Assembly (NCBI RefSeq): GCF_006716565.1
Contig: NZ_VFPG01000001.1
Coordinates: 4,898,001-4,962,000 of the forward strand
Direction: 5' to 3'
From: Nocardia bhagyanarayanae
GTDB taxonomy: Bacteria; Actinomycetota; Actinomycetes; Mycobacteriales; Mycobacteriaceae
DNA: 64,000 nucleotides
Below are positions 16,716-24,953 of the stretch, one piece after another (the stretch's first letter is position 1; each line of letters opens with the position of its first letter). A model generated the notes under the pieces. The model was not told the DNA's origin and ran no database searches. It saw only the letters and a program-made list of their open reading frames with translations. A program made the translations under genes and the position numbers.

Positions 16716-18149
16716 TCAGGCGGGCGCGCTGTTCGGCGCGAGCAGACGCATCACGGTGCCGAAGTCATCGACCTTGTCCACCCCGAGCACGGTCTCCACG
16801 ACCTGATCGATCCTATTCTCGGACAGCACTTCCCGCGCGTTGACCCGGAACTTGTCGACCAGTTCGTCGGTGGTCATCCTGGTGCTCGGGTCGGGGGAGG
16901 GGCTGCCCTTGGGGTAGGTCCGCTCCGCGACGAAGGTGGTCCCGCGGGCGTCGACCTCGACCTTGGTCGGCCGCGCGGAGGGATGCGCGGACAGTGCCTT
17001 GAAGTAGTCCGGGTGCGGCGCGAAGGTGACCTTGTCCATCAGGCCGAGCACCGACTCGCTGAACACGAGTTCCGGTGCGTGCCAAGCCCTGCTCGGAGTC
17101 ACCCGGTGCGCACCGACGGACAGGCCGTGGGCGATGTCGAACTGCGCGTCGTGGGTCTTCTCGATGACACGGCTCTGCCACAGCGGGTGCATCACCGCGG
17201 CCTCACCCCAGCAGCGGATGGCGTCGATCTCCTCGGGCCGGATGTCGTTGGTCTCGACGATCTCGGTGAGCGCGTGCAGCGGGGCGTGCAGGATGCGGCA
17301 GTGTGGGTAGGGCTTGTAGGACTGTTCGGCCAGGAAGCGCCATTCGGTGCCGAGCGCGTCGGTGAGGTTCTGCGGTTCCCACCGGCGGGTACCGATGTAC
17401 CTGCGGAAGCCGACCTCGGCGTCGTCGAGGATCTGCAGGTCACCGGTGTGGCCGAGCTCGGCCATGAAGACCGCGGTCAGGCTGGCCTGGGTCAGTGTGC
17501 CCGCGAGCAGGTACTTGAGGGTGGAACTCGGGGCGTGCTTGATCCACGGCCGCATCGCGTTCACCGGGGCGGTCGCGGCGGCGATGCCCAGCGCGTTGGC
17601 CAGGGTCTCGGTGGATTGTCCAACGAGCTTGCCCGCGGCCGCGGTGCCGCCGAAAACGGTGACGCTGTAGCCGATCACGGGGGACAGGTCCATCGAATCG
17701 TTCTGGACGTCGCGCAGGTAGTCCATCGACTTGTAGAAGCGATAGGACATCTCGTGCGAGAGCGCGACCGCGGCGAGCACCTCGCGACCGGATCGCCCCC
17801 GGCTCTCGGCCACGGCCATCGTAGTCGGCAGTACGTAGGGCGAGACGTGGCCCGGTGGCAGCACGGCGTCGAAGTCCAGGGCGTTGATCAGTTCACCATT
17901 GGCAAAGGAGGCGCCGAAGATCGACACCCGGTCGTCGGTGCCGATGATCGTGGCGTCGCCATCGGTGCCGCCGGTGAGCTTGCCGTACTGAATACCGATC
18001 TTGCCTTTGGGTTCGTCGACGGCGCCGAGCGCGCAGCCCATCGCGTCGAGCAGCAATCGCTTGGCTTCGTCGACGGCCTCGGGAGGAAGGGTGTCGTAGT
18101 TCGAGCCGGTGGTGAACCGGGCCAGTTGCTCGACGATGGTGTCGGCCAT
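16716..18149 (-). CDS. MmgE/PrpD family protein
   Basis: 477 residues. ATG at 18149 chosen because GAGAGGACA precedes it at good spacing. Family marks: NGELINALDFDAVLPPGHVS near residue 85 and the lysine-bearing MRPWIKHAPSSTLKYLLAG near 205. Shares the fold of 2-methylcitrate dehydratase and cis-aconitate decarboxylase but is only distantly similar to the MmgE/PrpD protein at 7591, so the two probably act on different intermediates. Single-gene transcription unit behind AT site 7. Confidence 0.83.
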   Translation of the reverse strand: MADTIVEQLARFTTGSNYDTLPPEAVDEAKRLLLDAMGCALGAVDEPKGKIGIQYGKLTGGTDGDATIIGTDDRVSIFGASFANGELINALDFDAVLPPGHVSPYVLPTTMAVAESRGRSGREVLAAVALSHEMSYRFYKSMDYLRDVQNDSMDLSPVIGYSVTVFGGTAAAGKLVGQSTETLANALGIAAATAPVNAMRPWIKHAPSSTLKYLLAGTLTQASLTAVFMAELGHTGDLQILDDAEVGFRRYIGTRRWEPQNLTDALGTEWRFLAEQSYKPYPHCRILHAPLHALTEIVETNDIRPEEIDAIRCWGEAAVMHPLWQSRVIEKTHDAQFDIAHGLSVGAHRVTPSRAWHAPELVFSESVLGLMDKVTFAPHPDYFKALSAHPSARPTKVEVDARGTTFVAERTYPKGSPSPDPSTRMTTDELVDKFRVNAREVLSENRIDQVVETVLGVDKVDDFGTVMRLLAPNSAPA

Positions 18150-18201
18150 GGACTGTCCTCTCACAGGGGTGCGATGACAGCAGACCTGCCCGCACCAGTT
18201 A

Positions 18202-18221
18202 TTGCACTATATATTAAGTAG
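18202..18221. promoter_or_regulatory. AT palindrome, site 7
   Basis: TTGCACTATATATTAAGTAG; 53 bases upstream of the MmgE/PrpD start at 18149 (minus strand). Confidence 0.55.
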
Positions 18222-18253
18222 GCATAAGAACGGGTTTCCGGCAATCCCGGACC

Positions 18254-19306
18254 TCAGCGTGCGGCGCTGCCGCGCAGCCAGTACGCGACAGCTTCCGCGC
18301 GGTTCGCCGCGCCGAGTTTGCGCAGGATATGGGTGATGTGGGTCTTTACCGTCGCCTCGGAGATCGCCAAGTCGCGGGCTATCTGGCGATTCGCTCGGCC
18401 CGCCGCCAGCAATTCGACGACATCGAGTTCCCGCGCCGAGAGCGCGGGGCCCTCTGGGTGGCAGGCGACGGTGGTCGCGGAGCCGGTCAGTCGATCAAAT
18501 CCGCTGCGCAGCGCGGTCACGCCGTCGAGCAGGCTCGCGCCCGCCAGTGCGTGGCCCAGGCCCGCGGCGAACACCGCGAGCATCGCCCGCGCCGTCGCGT
18601 CGGCTTCGCGCCGCTGGAAGTAGTAGTCGCCGTGCACCAGGCCGACGACCGCGCCGTTCATCGTCAGCGGCGCGACGGCGTAGGAACTGCAGTGCGTCAT
18701 CTCCACCAGCGGCCGGACGACGCGAGGATTGTGCTGAACATCGAAGACGAGCCCCGGCCGGGCCCGCTGCACGATGTCGCTCTCGACCAGATGGCCGTCC
18801 AGGGTCGGTGAGGATTCGCGTCCGGCCGCCAGAATCGCGTCGGCCCAAGGCTTGTCGTCGACGACGAACATGGTATGCAGCTGCCACCGCTGTCCTTCCG
18901 TGGTCGACACGAGTGCGCGATCGAAGCCCATCGCGCTCATCGCTTCCGCGGCCCGGCTCAGCAAGTCGTCGACACCGCGCGCGCCGTGCAATCGCGCGAT
19001 CGCCTGCGCGGCCATCCGCAGGTGGGTGGCCGAACTCGCGGCGTCGGCTGCGGCCAGGTCGGCCTCGGCGGCGCGAATGCGGGCCAGTAGCGCGGTCGTT
19101 CGCTGGATATCCACGTGATCCGTGACGCCGGGCAGTGCCGCGACGGTCTCGTCCCACAGCTGCGCAAGCAGGCGTTTGGCCACGTCGGAGGAGTGGGCGC
19201 CGGGCGGCTGGATCCGGCGCCCGAGGATCTCCGACGCTTCGGTGGCGACGGCGATGAGCTCGGCCTCGACTGCGACGTCGCCGCTGGGTGTCCTCATGTC
19301 GATCAC
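18254..19306 (-). CDS. LuxR-family regulator with GAF-like sensor
   Basis: 350 residues. C-terminal LuxR helix-turn-helix (about 285-345): [20 protein letters not shown] and [17 protein letters not shown]. The middle (about 110-260) resembles a GAF domain. GTG at 19306 is taken as start because it overlaps the stop of a short leader ORF (GTGA); GTG 19309 and an ATG four codons inside are alternatives, none with a Shine-Dalgarno sequence of its own. Divergent from the ABC transporter operon with AT sites 8 and 9 between them, which suggests it regulates that operon. Confidence 0.83.
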   Translation of the reverse strand: MIDMRTPSGDVAVEAELIAVATEASEILGRRIQPPGAHSSDVAKRLLAQLWDETVAALPGVTDHVDIQRTTALLARIRAAEADLAAADAASSATHLRMAAQAIARLHGARGVDDLLSRAAEAMSAMGFDRALVSTTEGQRWQLHTMFVVDDKPWADAILAAGRESSPTLDGHLVESDIVQRARPGLVFDVQHNPRVVRPLVEMTHCSSYAVAPLTMNGAVVGLVHGDYYFQRREADATARAMLAVFAAGLGHALAGASLLDGVTALRSGFDRLTGSATTVACHPEGPALSARELDVVELLAAGRANRQIARDLAISEATVKTHITHILRKLGAANRAEAVAYWLRGSAAR

Positions 19307-19329
19307 CACGTATCAACTCCAGTCCTCAT
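19303..19329 (-). CDS. 8-codon leader ORF, coupled to the LuxR gene
   Basis: ATG at 19329 with AGGAG four bases upstream; encodes MRTGVDTW and its TGA overlaps the GTG start of the LuxR gene. Same arrangement as the leaders at 13464, 19540 and 31503. Confidence 0.4.
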   Translation of the reverse strand: MRTGVDTW

Positions 19330-19346
19330 ACCACTCCTGAACAGAA

Positions 19347-19364
19347 TATGCAATATATTGCGCG
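19347..19364. promoter_or_regulatory. AT palindrome, site 8
   Basis: TATGCAATATATTGCGCG, with a perfect 12-bp palindrome GCAATATATTGC at 19350-19361. Upstream of the LuxR gene (minus strand). Confidence 0.6.
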
Positions 19365-19479
19365 TTCGCACGGGGGCGTCCGATTTGTGTCCGAAACTCG
19401 GATGTCGCATCAGCCGCTGGTCGCAGGCGCTGTAGACCCTTCGGTCGACCGCGGGTCGATCTCCTTGTGAGGCACAACA

Positions 19480-19499
19480 CTACATATTTAATATTTCGC
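19480..19499. promoter_or_regulatory. AT palindrome, site 9
   Basis: CTACATATTTAATATTTCGC; 40 bases upstream of the leader ORF of the ABC transporter operon. Confidence 0.5.
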
Positions 19500-19539
19500 A
19501 CAGTTCACGAGAGTGACTCGAGTCTCAGAGGAGATACCC

Positions 19540-19557
19540 ATGCGGGAAGCATCATGA
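19540..19557 (+). CDS. 5-codon leader ORF, coupled to the ABC permease
   Basis: The strong Shine-Dalgarno AGAGGAG (6-base spacing) belongs to an ATG at 19540 that encodes only MREAS; its TGA overlaps the permease ATG at 19554. The permease has only a weak site (GGGAAG) of its own. Confidence 0.4.
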   Translation: MREAS

Positions 19558-20573
19558 CGACGTCCACCGCGGCGGCCACCACGCCCCGCCCCAGCCTGCG
19601 CGACCAGATGGGTCGTTCGGAGCAGGCGTATTTCGTTCTCGGCATCACCGTCGTGCTGTGCGTCGTCGGTGCCGCCACGACACCGGGATTCCTGACCACC
19701 GGGAACTTTGCCAGCCTGTTGCGGCTGTCGGCGGCCTTCGGGATTCTCGCTGTCGGCGTCGCCATCGTCATTCTCGGCAGAGGCATCGATCTGTCGATCG
19801 CCGGTGTCGCGCTCGGCTGCGCGCAGGCCACGCTCGCCCTGATGTCGAGTGGCATGCCCGAGTGGCAGGCGATCGCGATCGCCGCCGCGGTGGCGCTGAT
19901 CGTCGGGCTGGTCAACGGCGTGCTCGTGGCCTATGTCGAAGTGCCGTCGCTGTTCGTCACCCTGGCCACCGGTCTGCTCGTCATCGGTGGGGTGGACATG
20001 GTGCTGCTCGACAGTAACTACTACGGCCTGCCCGGCGGCTCGTGGATCGCGGAGTTGAGCAACGGTTCGGTCCTTGGTGTGCCACGGCCGATCATCGTCG
20101 CGGCGGCCGTCTTCGTGCTGGCCTGGCTCTTCGTCACTTACACCTCGGCGGGCCGGTTGGTGCGGGCGATGGGCGACAACTTCGCCACCGCCCGCGCCAC
20201 CGGCGCCCCTGTTCGGCCGTTGCAGGCCCTCACCTACGTGATCTCCGCGCTGCTCGCCCTACTCGCGGGGTGCCTGACGGTGTCGATCCAGGGCAGCGTG
20301 CAGACCACCGTCACCTCCTTCGATCCGCTGCTGTTCACCGCGCTCACCGCGACCGTCATCGGTGGCATCTCGCTGGCCGGTGGCCGCGGCTCGATCCTCG
20401 GGGTGCTCGCCGGTTCGCTGTTCATCGGCGTGCTCAACAACCTGCTCGTGCTGCACGGCCTCACGTCCGCGGTGCAGGACCTGATCCGCGGCGGCGTGCT
20501 CATCGCGGCCATCGCGCTGGACTCATGGCTGCATCCGCGCGACGAGGAGACCGCCAAAAGCGGCGAACTGTAA
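19554..20573 (+). CDS. ABC transporter permease, ribose/RbsC type
   Basis: 339 residues, about nine or ten hydrophobic helices, of BPD_transp_2 type. Family marks: GILAVGVAIVILGRGIDLSI in the first third and TALTATVIGGISLAGGRGS before the last helices. It forms half of the membrane channel of a carbohydrate-type importer together with the permease domain at 21697. First main gene of a five-gene operon (permease, binding protein, permease-propeller fusion, propeller, ATPase). Start ATG overlaps the stop of a 5-codon leader. Confidence 0.9.
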   Translation: MTTSTAAATTPRPSLRDQMGRSEQAYFVLGITVVLCVVGAATTPGFLTTGNFASLLRLSAAFGILAVGVAIVILGRGIDLSIAGVALGCAQATLALMSSGMPEWQAIAIAAAVALIVGLVNGVLVAYVEVPSLFVTLATGLLVIGGVDMVLLDSNYYGLPGGSWIAELSNGSVLGVPRPIIVAAAVFVLAWLFVTYTSAGRLVRAMGDNFATARATGAPVRPLQALTYVISALLALLAGCLTVSIQGSVQTTVTSFDPLLFTALTATVIGGISLAGGRGSILGVLAGSLFIGVLNNLLVLHGLTSAVQDLIRGGVLIAAIALDSWLHPRDEETAKSGEL

Positions 20574-20616
20574 TTCCCTCGCCTCAAACACCTTCGCTCA
20601 CAAGGAGTCTTCGACG

Positions 20617-21690
20617 ATGAAGAAGAAGTTGATCGCCCTCGCTCTCGCCTCGGTCTCGGCGGTCGTGCTCGCAGGCTGTTCCACCGGTGGTCGCACGTCC
20701 GCCACCGGACCCGCGGGAGGTGAGGGCCAGACGTTCGGCGAGAACGTGCAGCTGTTCGACGCGACGCAGAAGGTGCACGAATCGATGCAGGGCAAGAAGG
20801 TCGCCTTCGTGCCGATCCTCTACAAGGGCTACAACCTGACGATGAACTGGGGCGCGTCGATGGAGCGAGCCTTCGGCAACCTCGGCGCCGACTTCCAGGT
20901 CTACGACCCCAATTTCGACACCGACAAAATGACCAGGATCATCAGCGACCTGATCGCCCGCAAGGCCGCCGACGTGCTGATCCTGCACAACCCCGACGTC
21001 GGTGTGCTGTCCAAGCAGATCGAGGACGCTCAGCGCGCGGGGATCTACACGGTGGTGGTCAATATGATCTCGAGCCGCCTCGGCGACGCATACATCGGTG
21101 TCGACAACCTCGCCGCCGCCGAGGACATCGCCCAGCGAGCCGTGCAGGACTGCGAAAAGCGCGGCGCCCCCAAACGATTGGCGATCATCGACGGACCGGG
21201 CAACGACGCGGCCTCGCTGCTGTGGTCCAAAGGGGTGCGCAATGTGCTCGACCCAGCCGGATTCGAGGTGGTCACCACAGCGCACACCCAGTGGCAGAAC
21301 TCGCTCGCGCAACAGGCCGCCGAGTCGATCATCCAGCAGCAGAAGAACAACTTCTGCGGGTTCCTGGTCACCTACGACCTCAACTCCGTCGCCGTCGGTG
21401 ACGCCGTGCAGAGCGCGGTCGCGCGCGGGGTGATACCCGCCGATTCCCTCGGCACCTACACGATGGCCGCCGATACGGTGTGGTGCGATGCGCTGCGCGC
21501 GGGCAAGGTGACGGCCTCGGCCTCCTACGACGTCCAGGGTGTTGGCACCGCCGCGGTGGTCACCACTCAGCAGTTGATCCAGACCGGCGCACCGGCGGGC
21601 AGCAGTCACACCGTCGCGTTCGTGCCGCACACCATCGTGGACCGCGCGAACGTCGACAACACCACCATCGCCTGCTACAAGGGGCAGTGA
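20617..21690 (+). CDS. ABC substrate-binding lipoprotein, sugar-type
   Basis: 357 residues with AAGGAG before the ATG. Lipoprotein signal MKKKLIALALASVSAVVLAGC, so Cys21 is the likely lipidated residue. The rest resembles the periplasmic sugar-binding/LacI fold (Peripla_BP_4): KKVAFVPILYKGYNLTMNWG, DLIARKAADVLILHNPDVG. It delivers the substrate to the two permeases of this operon. Transporters of this class in catabolic islands also carry non-sugars, so the ligand is open. Confidence 0.88.
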   Translation: MKKKLIALALASVSAVVLAGCSTGGRTSATGPAGGEGQTFGENVQLFDATQKVHESMQGKKVAFVPILYKGYNLTMNWGASMERAFGNLGADFQVYDPNFDTDKMTRIISDLIARKAADVLILHNPDVGVLSKQIEDAQRAGIYTVVVNMISSRLGDAYIGVDNLAAAEDIAQRAVQDCEKRGAPKRLAIIDGPGNDAASLLWSKGVRNVLDPAGFEVVTTAHTQWQNSLAQQAAESIIQQQKNNFCGFLVTYDLNSVAVGDAVQSAVARGVIPADSLGTYTMAADTVWCDALRAGKVTASASYDVQGVGTAAVVTTQQLIQTGAPAGSSHTVAFVPHTIVDRANVDNTTIACYKGQ

Positions 21691-21696
21691 GCGGCG

Positions 21697-23865
21697 ATGA
21701 AACTGCAGTCACGCTCGCGGGGAATCGACGCCTTCCCCCTGACCGGCGGAAAGTGGCGTGATCGGCTCGCGCCTGCCAGAACCCTGTCGGACCTGTTCGA
21801 GAAACGCTGGATGGAGGGCGCGGTCCCGCTCGCCCTCGCCCTGCTGCTCAGCCTGCTGTTCGTCTTCTTCACCCCGGTCGGACCGGCCGACACCCCGATC
21901 ATCATGGACGAGGTGTCGGAGAAGGGACTGCTCGCCATCGGGCTCACTGTGGTGCTGGTCTGCGGTGGCATCGACCTGTCGATCGGTTCGATGGTCGGCC
22001 TGACCGCGATCGGCGCGATGGTCGCGTCCCGCGCCTGGGACTGGCCGATGGCGATCGTCGCGCCGGGCGCCGTGGTGTTCGGTGGACTGCTCGGCAGTGT
22101 GAACGGCTACTTCATCGCCTACCGCAAGATGCGGCCGTTCATCACGACACTGGTCACCCTGGTCGCTTTCGGTGGTGCGGCCGCCGCGTTGCAGTCGGCG
22201 TTCAGTTTCGAGCTGAGCATGCCCAAGCCCGAAATCGTCTGGGACTTCCTCGGCGAGGGCAGCATCGCGCTGATCCCGACCGGCTGGTTCTTCTTCGCGT
22301 GTGTGCTCATCGCCGTGCATGTCGCCCTGACCCGCTCACGGTGGGGCTGGTGGGTAGCGGCGGTCGGCAGCGATCGGCGTTCGGCGCGGCGCAACGGCAT
22401 CCCGGTCGACCGGGTCACCTTCTTCGTCTACGTCCTGTCGGGTGCGCTGGCCGGGTTGGCCGCTCTGCTCACCTCGGCCAGGGTCGGGCGCACCGACCCG
22501 GATGTGGGCCAGGGCTGGGAGATCATCGCCCTTACCGCGGTGGTGCTCGGTGGTGTCAGCCTCGAGGGTGGTCGCGGATCGGTGCTGCGGGCCACCGTCG
22601 GCATCATCGTCGTGCAGGTGATCCAGCAGGCTACCGTGGCGCTGCGACTCGAAGGTTCCTACTACACGGTCATTCTCGCCACCGCACTGCTCGTATTCGC
22701 GGTGCTCGACCTGCAATGGGGCAAGTACCGGCAGCGCACCGCCGACAAGCTCAAGATCGATCCGGGCCGGATCACGCTGGGCCCGCTCATCGATGTCACC
22801 GAGCCGGGCACGGTGTGGACGATCAACAACAGAACGACCGACGCGCCCCCGATCGGCCTCGGCAAGATCGAAGGCGCCGAGGACTGTGCGGTCGATCCCG
22901 AGGGCGATGTGTACTGCGGCGACCGCCGTGGATGGGTGTGGCGTTTCCGTGCCGACAGCCCGGACGAAGGTGAGATCTTCGCTCGCACCGGTGGTTTCCC
23001 GCTCGGCCACGGATGGGATCGAGACGGACAGCTGCTCGTTGCCGTCGGCGGCATGGGCATCTACCGGATCTCCCCGGACGGCGAACCCGAGCCGATCGCG
23101 ACGAAGGTCAGGCGCAGTCGCTTCTCGCTGCTCGACGATTCCGGTCTGCGTGCCGTCGACGACCTCGACGTGGCCCCGGACGGCTCGATCTACGTGTCGG
23201 ACTTCTCGACGCGAACCAACGCCGCCGAATACCTGGTGGAGCTGGTGGAATCGCGGGCCAACGGCCGCGTGGTCCGGATCGACCCCGACGGCGGCACCGA
23301 GGTGGTCGTCTCGAACAGCGTGTTCCCCAACGGCATCTGCACCTCGCACGACGGCCAGTCGATCCTCATCGCCAGCACCGGCCTGTGCCGGGTGGACCGC
23401 CTCTGGATTGCCGGACCCAAGCAGGGACAGCTGGAACCGGTGCTGGAGAACCTGCCTGGCAACCCCGACAACCTCAACCGCTCCTCCGACGGCAACTACT
23501 GGCTGCCGTTCGTGTCGATGCGCACGCCGATGTCGGACCTGCTCAACCGCTACCCGGCGGTGCGCAGGCGGATGACCAAGGAGGTCCCGCTGGACAGCTG
23601 GGTGGTGCCGCAGCTCAACGTCTCGTGCGTGATGAAGTTCAACGATCGCGGCGAAGTCCTTCAGGTGCTGTGGGATTCATCGCTGGCGAACTACCCGATG
23701 GTGACCGCGGTGAAGGAACGGGCCGGTCAGCTATATCTGTGCGGCGTCAGCAACAACCGCATCGGTCGACTCACGCTCGACCCGAGCGAGGTCGGAACGA
23801 TCGATCCGGCCGCGGTTCCCGGGCTGATCGTGCCCGATCGATCGATGGTGGGGGTGCAGCGATGA
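21697..23865 (+). CDS. ABC permease fused to a strictosidine-synthase/SMP-30-like beta-propeller
   Basis: 722 residues. Residues 1 to about 345 form a second RbsC-type permease (GLLAIGLTVVLVCGGIDLSI and LTAVVLGGVSLEGGRGSVL). After the last helix and a short linker, residues about 369-722 are a beta-propeller like SMP-30/strictosidine synthase/APMAP: IEGAEDCAVDPEGDVYCGDR, VDDLDVAPDGSIYVSDFSTR, NSVFPNGICTSHDGQS, GNPDNLNRSSDGNYWLPF. The frame is continuous with no stop or frameshift at the junction. Fusing a channel to a possible lactonase or ligand-binding propeller is unusual. Which membrane side it faces depends on the number of helices. The stop overlaps the next start (ATGA). Confidence 0.85.
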   Translation: MKLQSRSRGIDAFPLTGGKWRDRLAPARTLSDLFEKRWMEGAVPLALALLLSLLFVFFTPVGPADTPIIMDEVSEKGLLAIGLTVVLVCGGIDLSIGSMVGLTAIGAMVASRAWDWPMAIVAPGAVVFGGLLGSVNGYFIAYRKMRPFITTLVTLVAFGGAAAALQSAFSFELSMPKPEIVWDFLGEGSIALIPTGWFFFACVLIAVHVALTRSRWGWWVAAVGSDRRSARRNGIPVDRVTFFVYVLSGALAGLAALLTSARVGRTDPDVGQGWEIIALTAVVLGGVSLEGGRGSVLRATVGIIVVQVIQQATVALRLEGSYYTVILATALLVFAVLDLQWGKYRQRTADKLKIDPGRITLGPLIDVTEPGTVWTINNRTTDAPPIGLGKIEGAEDCAVDPEGDVYCGDRRGWVWRFRADSPDEGEIFARTGGFPLGHGWDRDGQLLVAVGGMGIYRISPDGEPEPIATKVRRSRFSLLDDSGLRAVDDLDVAPDGSIYVSDFSTRTNAAEYLVELVESRANGRVVRIDPDGGTEVVVSNSVFPNGICTSHDGQSILIASTGLCRVDRLWIAGPKQGQLEPVLENLPGNPDNLNRSSDGNYWLPFVSMRTPMSDLLNRYPAVRRRMTKEVPLDSWVVPQLNVSCVMKFNDRGEVLQVLWDSSLANYPMVTAVKERAGQLYLCGVSNNRIGRLTLDPSEVGTIDPAAVPGLIVPDRSMVGVQR

Positions 23866-24953
23866 ATCGCACGATCAGCGCCCTGAAGGAATGGCTGAAC
23901 CCCGACTGGGCGCGGCACCGCACGGTGCCGCCGTTCGAGGCGGGCCTGCGGCCGAATCGCCGGCTCGACGAGAGCACGACCCTGCTGCCCGATGCCGAGT
24001 TCGAACCCGACGACGTGCTCATCCGCGAGTCCGGTGCGGTCGTCTTCTCGAGCGGCGACAGCGTTTTCACGCTGACCGACGGCGTCGTCACGCGCCTGGT
24101 GACGCTCGGCGGTCAGGTCGGGTGTCTGTTGGTCGCCGAGGACCGGCTTGTCGCCGCCGTCGAGGGCGTCGGCCTCGTCACGGTCGACGCGAGCGGAGTG
24201 GCCGCCGACCTGTGCACCGATGCCGAGCTGGCCGCGTGCGTCACCGATCTGACGCTGCTGCCCGACGGTGTCGTGCTGGCAACCATCGGCTCCCGTGAGG
24301 TGCCGGACTGGTCGGCCGCGCTGGTCACCGACGATCGGAGCGGCCGCATCGTGCGCGTCGACGGCTCGCGCGCCGAGGTGGTCGCCGAAGGTCTCGGCTG
24401 GCCGGGCGGCATCGAAAACGCGGCGGACGGTGAGGTTCTGGTGTCGCTGGGTTTCGACCATCGCATCGAACGACGCGGCGTGGCGGCCCTGAGCAAGCCC
24501 GGGACCGCGGTGGGGCCGAACCTGCCGGTGTATCCCGGCCGGATAGCCGCCACCACGGACGGATGGTGGGTCGCGGCGCCATACGCGCGCAATCGCTTCA
24601 CCGAATTGCTGCTCGACGAACCGGAATTGCTGCGCGAGATGACTGCCACGATCCGTCAGGACCAGTGGTTCGTCCCACGCCTGCGGTGCCCGGATCCCTA
24701 CACCGACACCCTGCAACTGGGGCAGCTGCGCGTACACGGCGTGATCAAACCGTGGGCGCCCGCGCGGTCCTACGGCCTGGCTTTCCGGATCGATCAGCGG
24801 GGACGCATCGCCGAAAGTGTGCATTCGCGCGCGGATAGCGACCGCCACGGGGTCACCGGCGTGACGTCACGTGACGGCCGAATCGTGGTGGCCGCGCGTG
24901 GTTTCCGCAACCTACTCGAGCCGCGGACAGACAACGAAAGGCGAGCACAGTGA
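23862..24953 (+). CDS. strictosidine-synthase/SMP-30-like beta-propeller protein
   Basis: 363 residues from the ATG in the ATGA overlap with the fusion gene. No signal peptide or membrane helix. Repeats of the propeller type: DGVVLATIGSREVPDW, GLGWPGGIENAADGEVLVSL, and RSYGLAFRIDQRGRIAES near the end. It is the second propeller of this kind in the operon, which argues that the propeller has a role with the transported compound, for example opening a lactone or binding the solute inside the cell (inference). Stop overlaps the ATPase start (GTGA). Confidence 0.72.
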   Translation: MNRTISALKEWLNPDWARHRTVPPFEAGLRPNRRLDESTTLLPDAEFEPDDVLIRESGAVVFSSGDSVFTLTDGVVTRLVTLGGQVGCLLVAEDRLVAAVEGVGLVTVDASGVAADLCTDAELAACVTDLTLLPDGVVLATIGSREVPDWSAALVTDDRSGRIVRVDGSRAEVVAEGLGWPGGIENAADGEVLVSLGFDHRIERRGVAALSKPGTAVGPNLPVYPGRIAATTDGWWVAAPYARNRFTELLLDEPELLREMTATIRQDQWFVPRLRCPDPYTDTLQLGQLRVHGVIKPWAPARSYGLAFRIDQRGRIAESVHSRADSDRHGVTGVTSRDGRIVVAARGFRNLLEPRTDNERRAQ

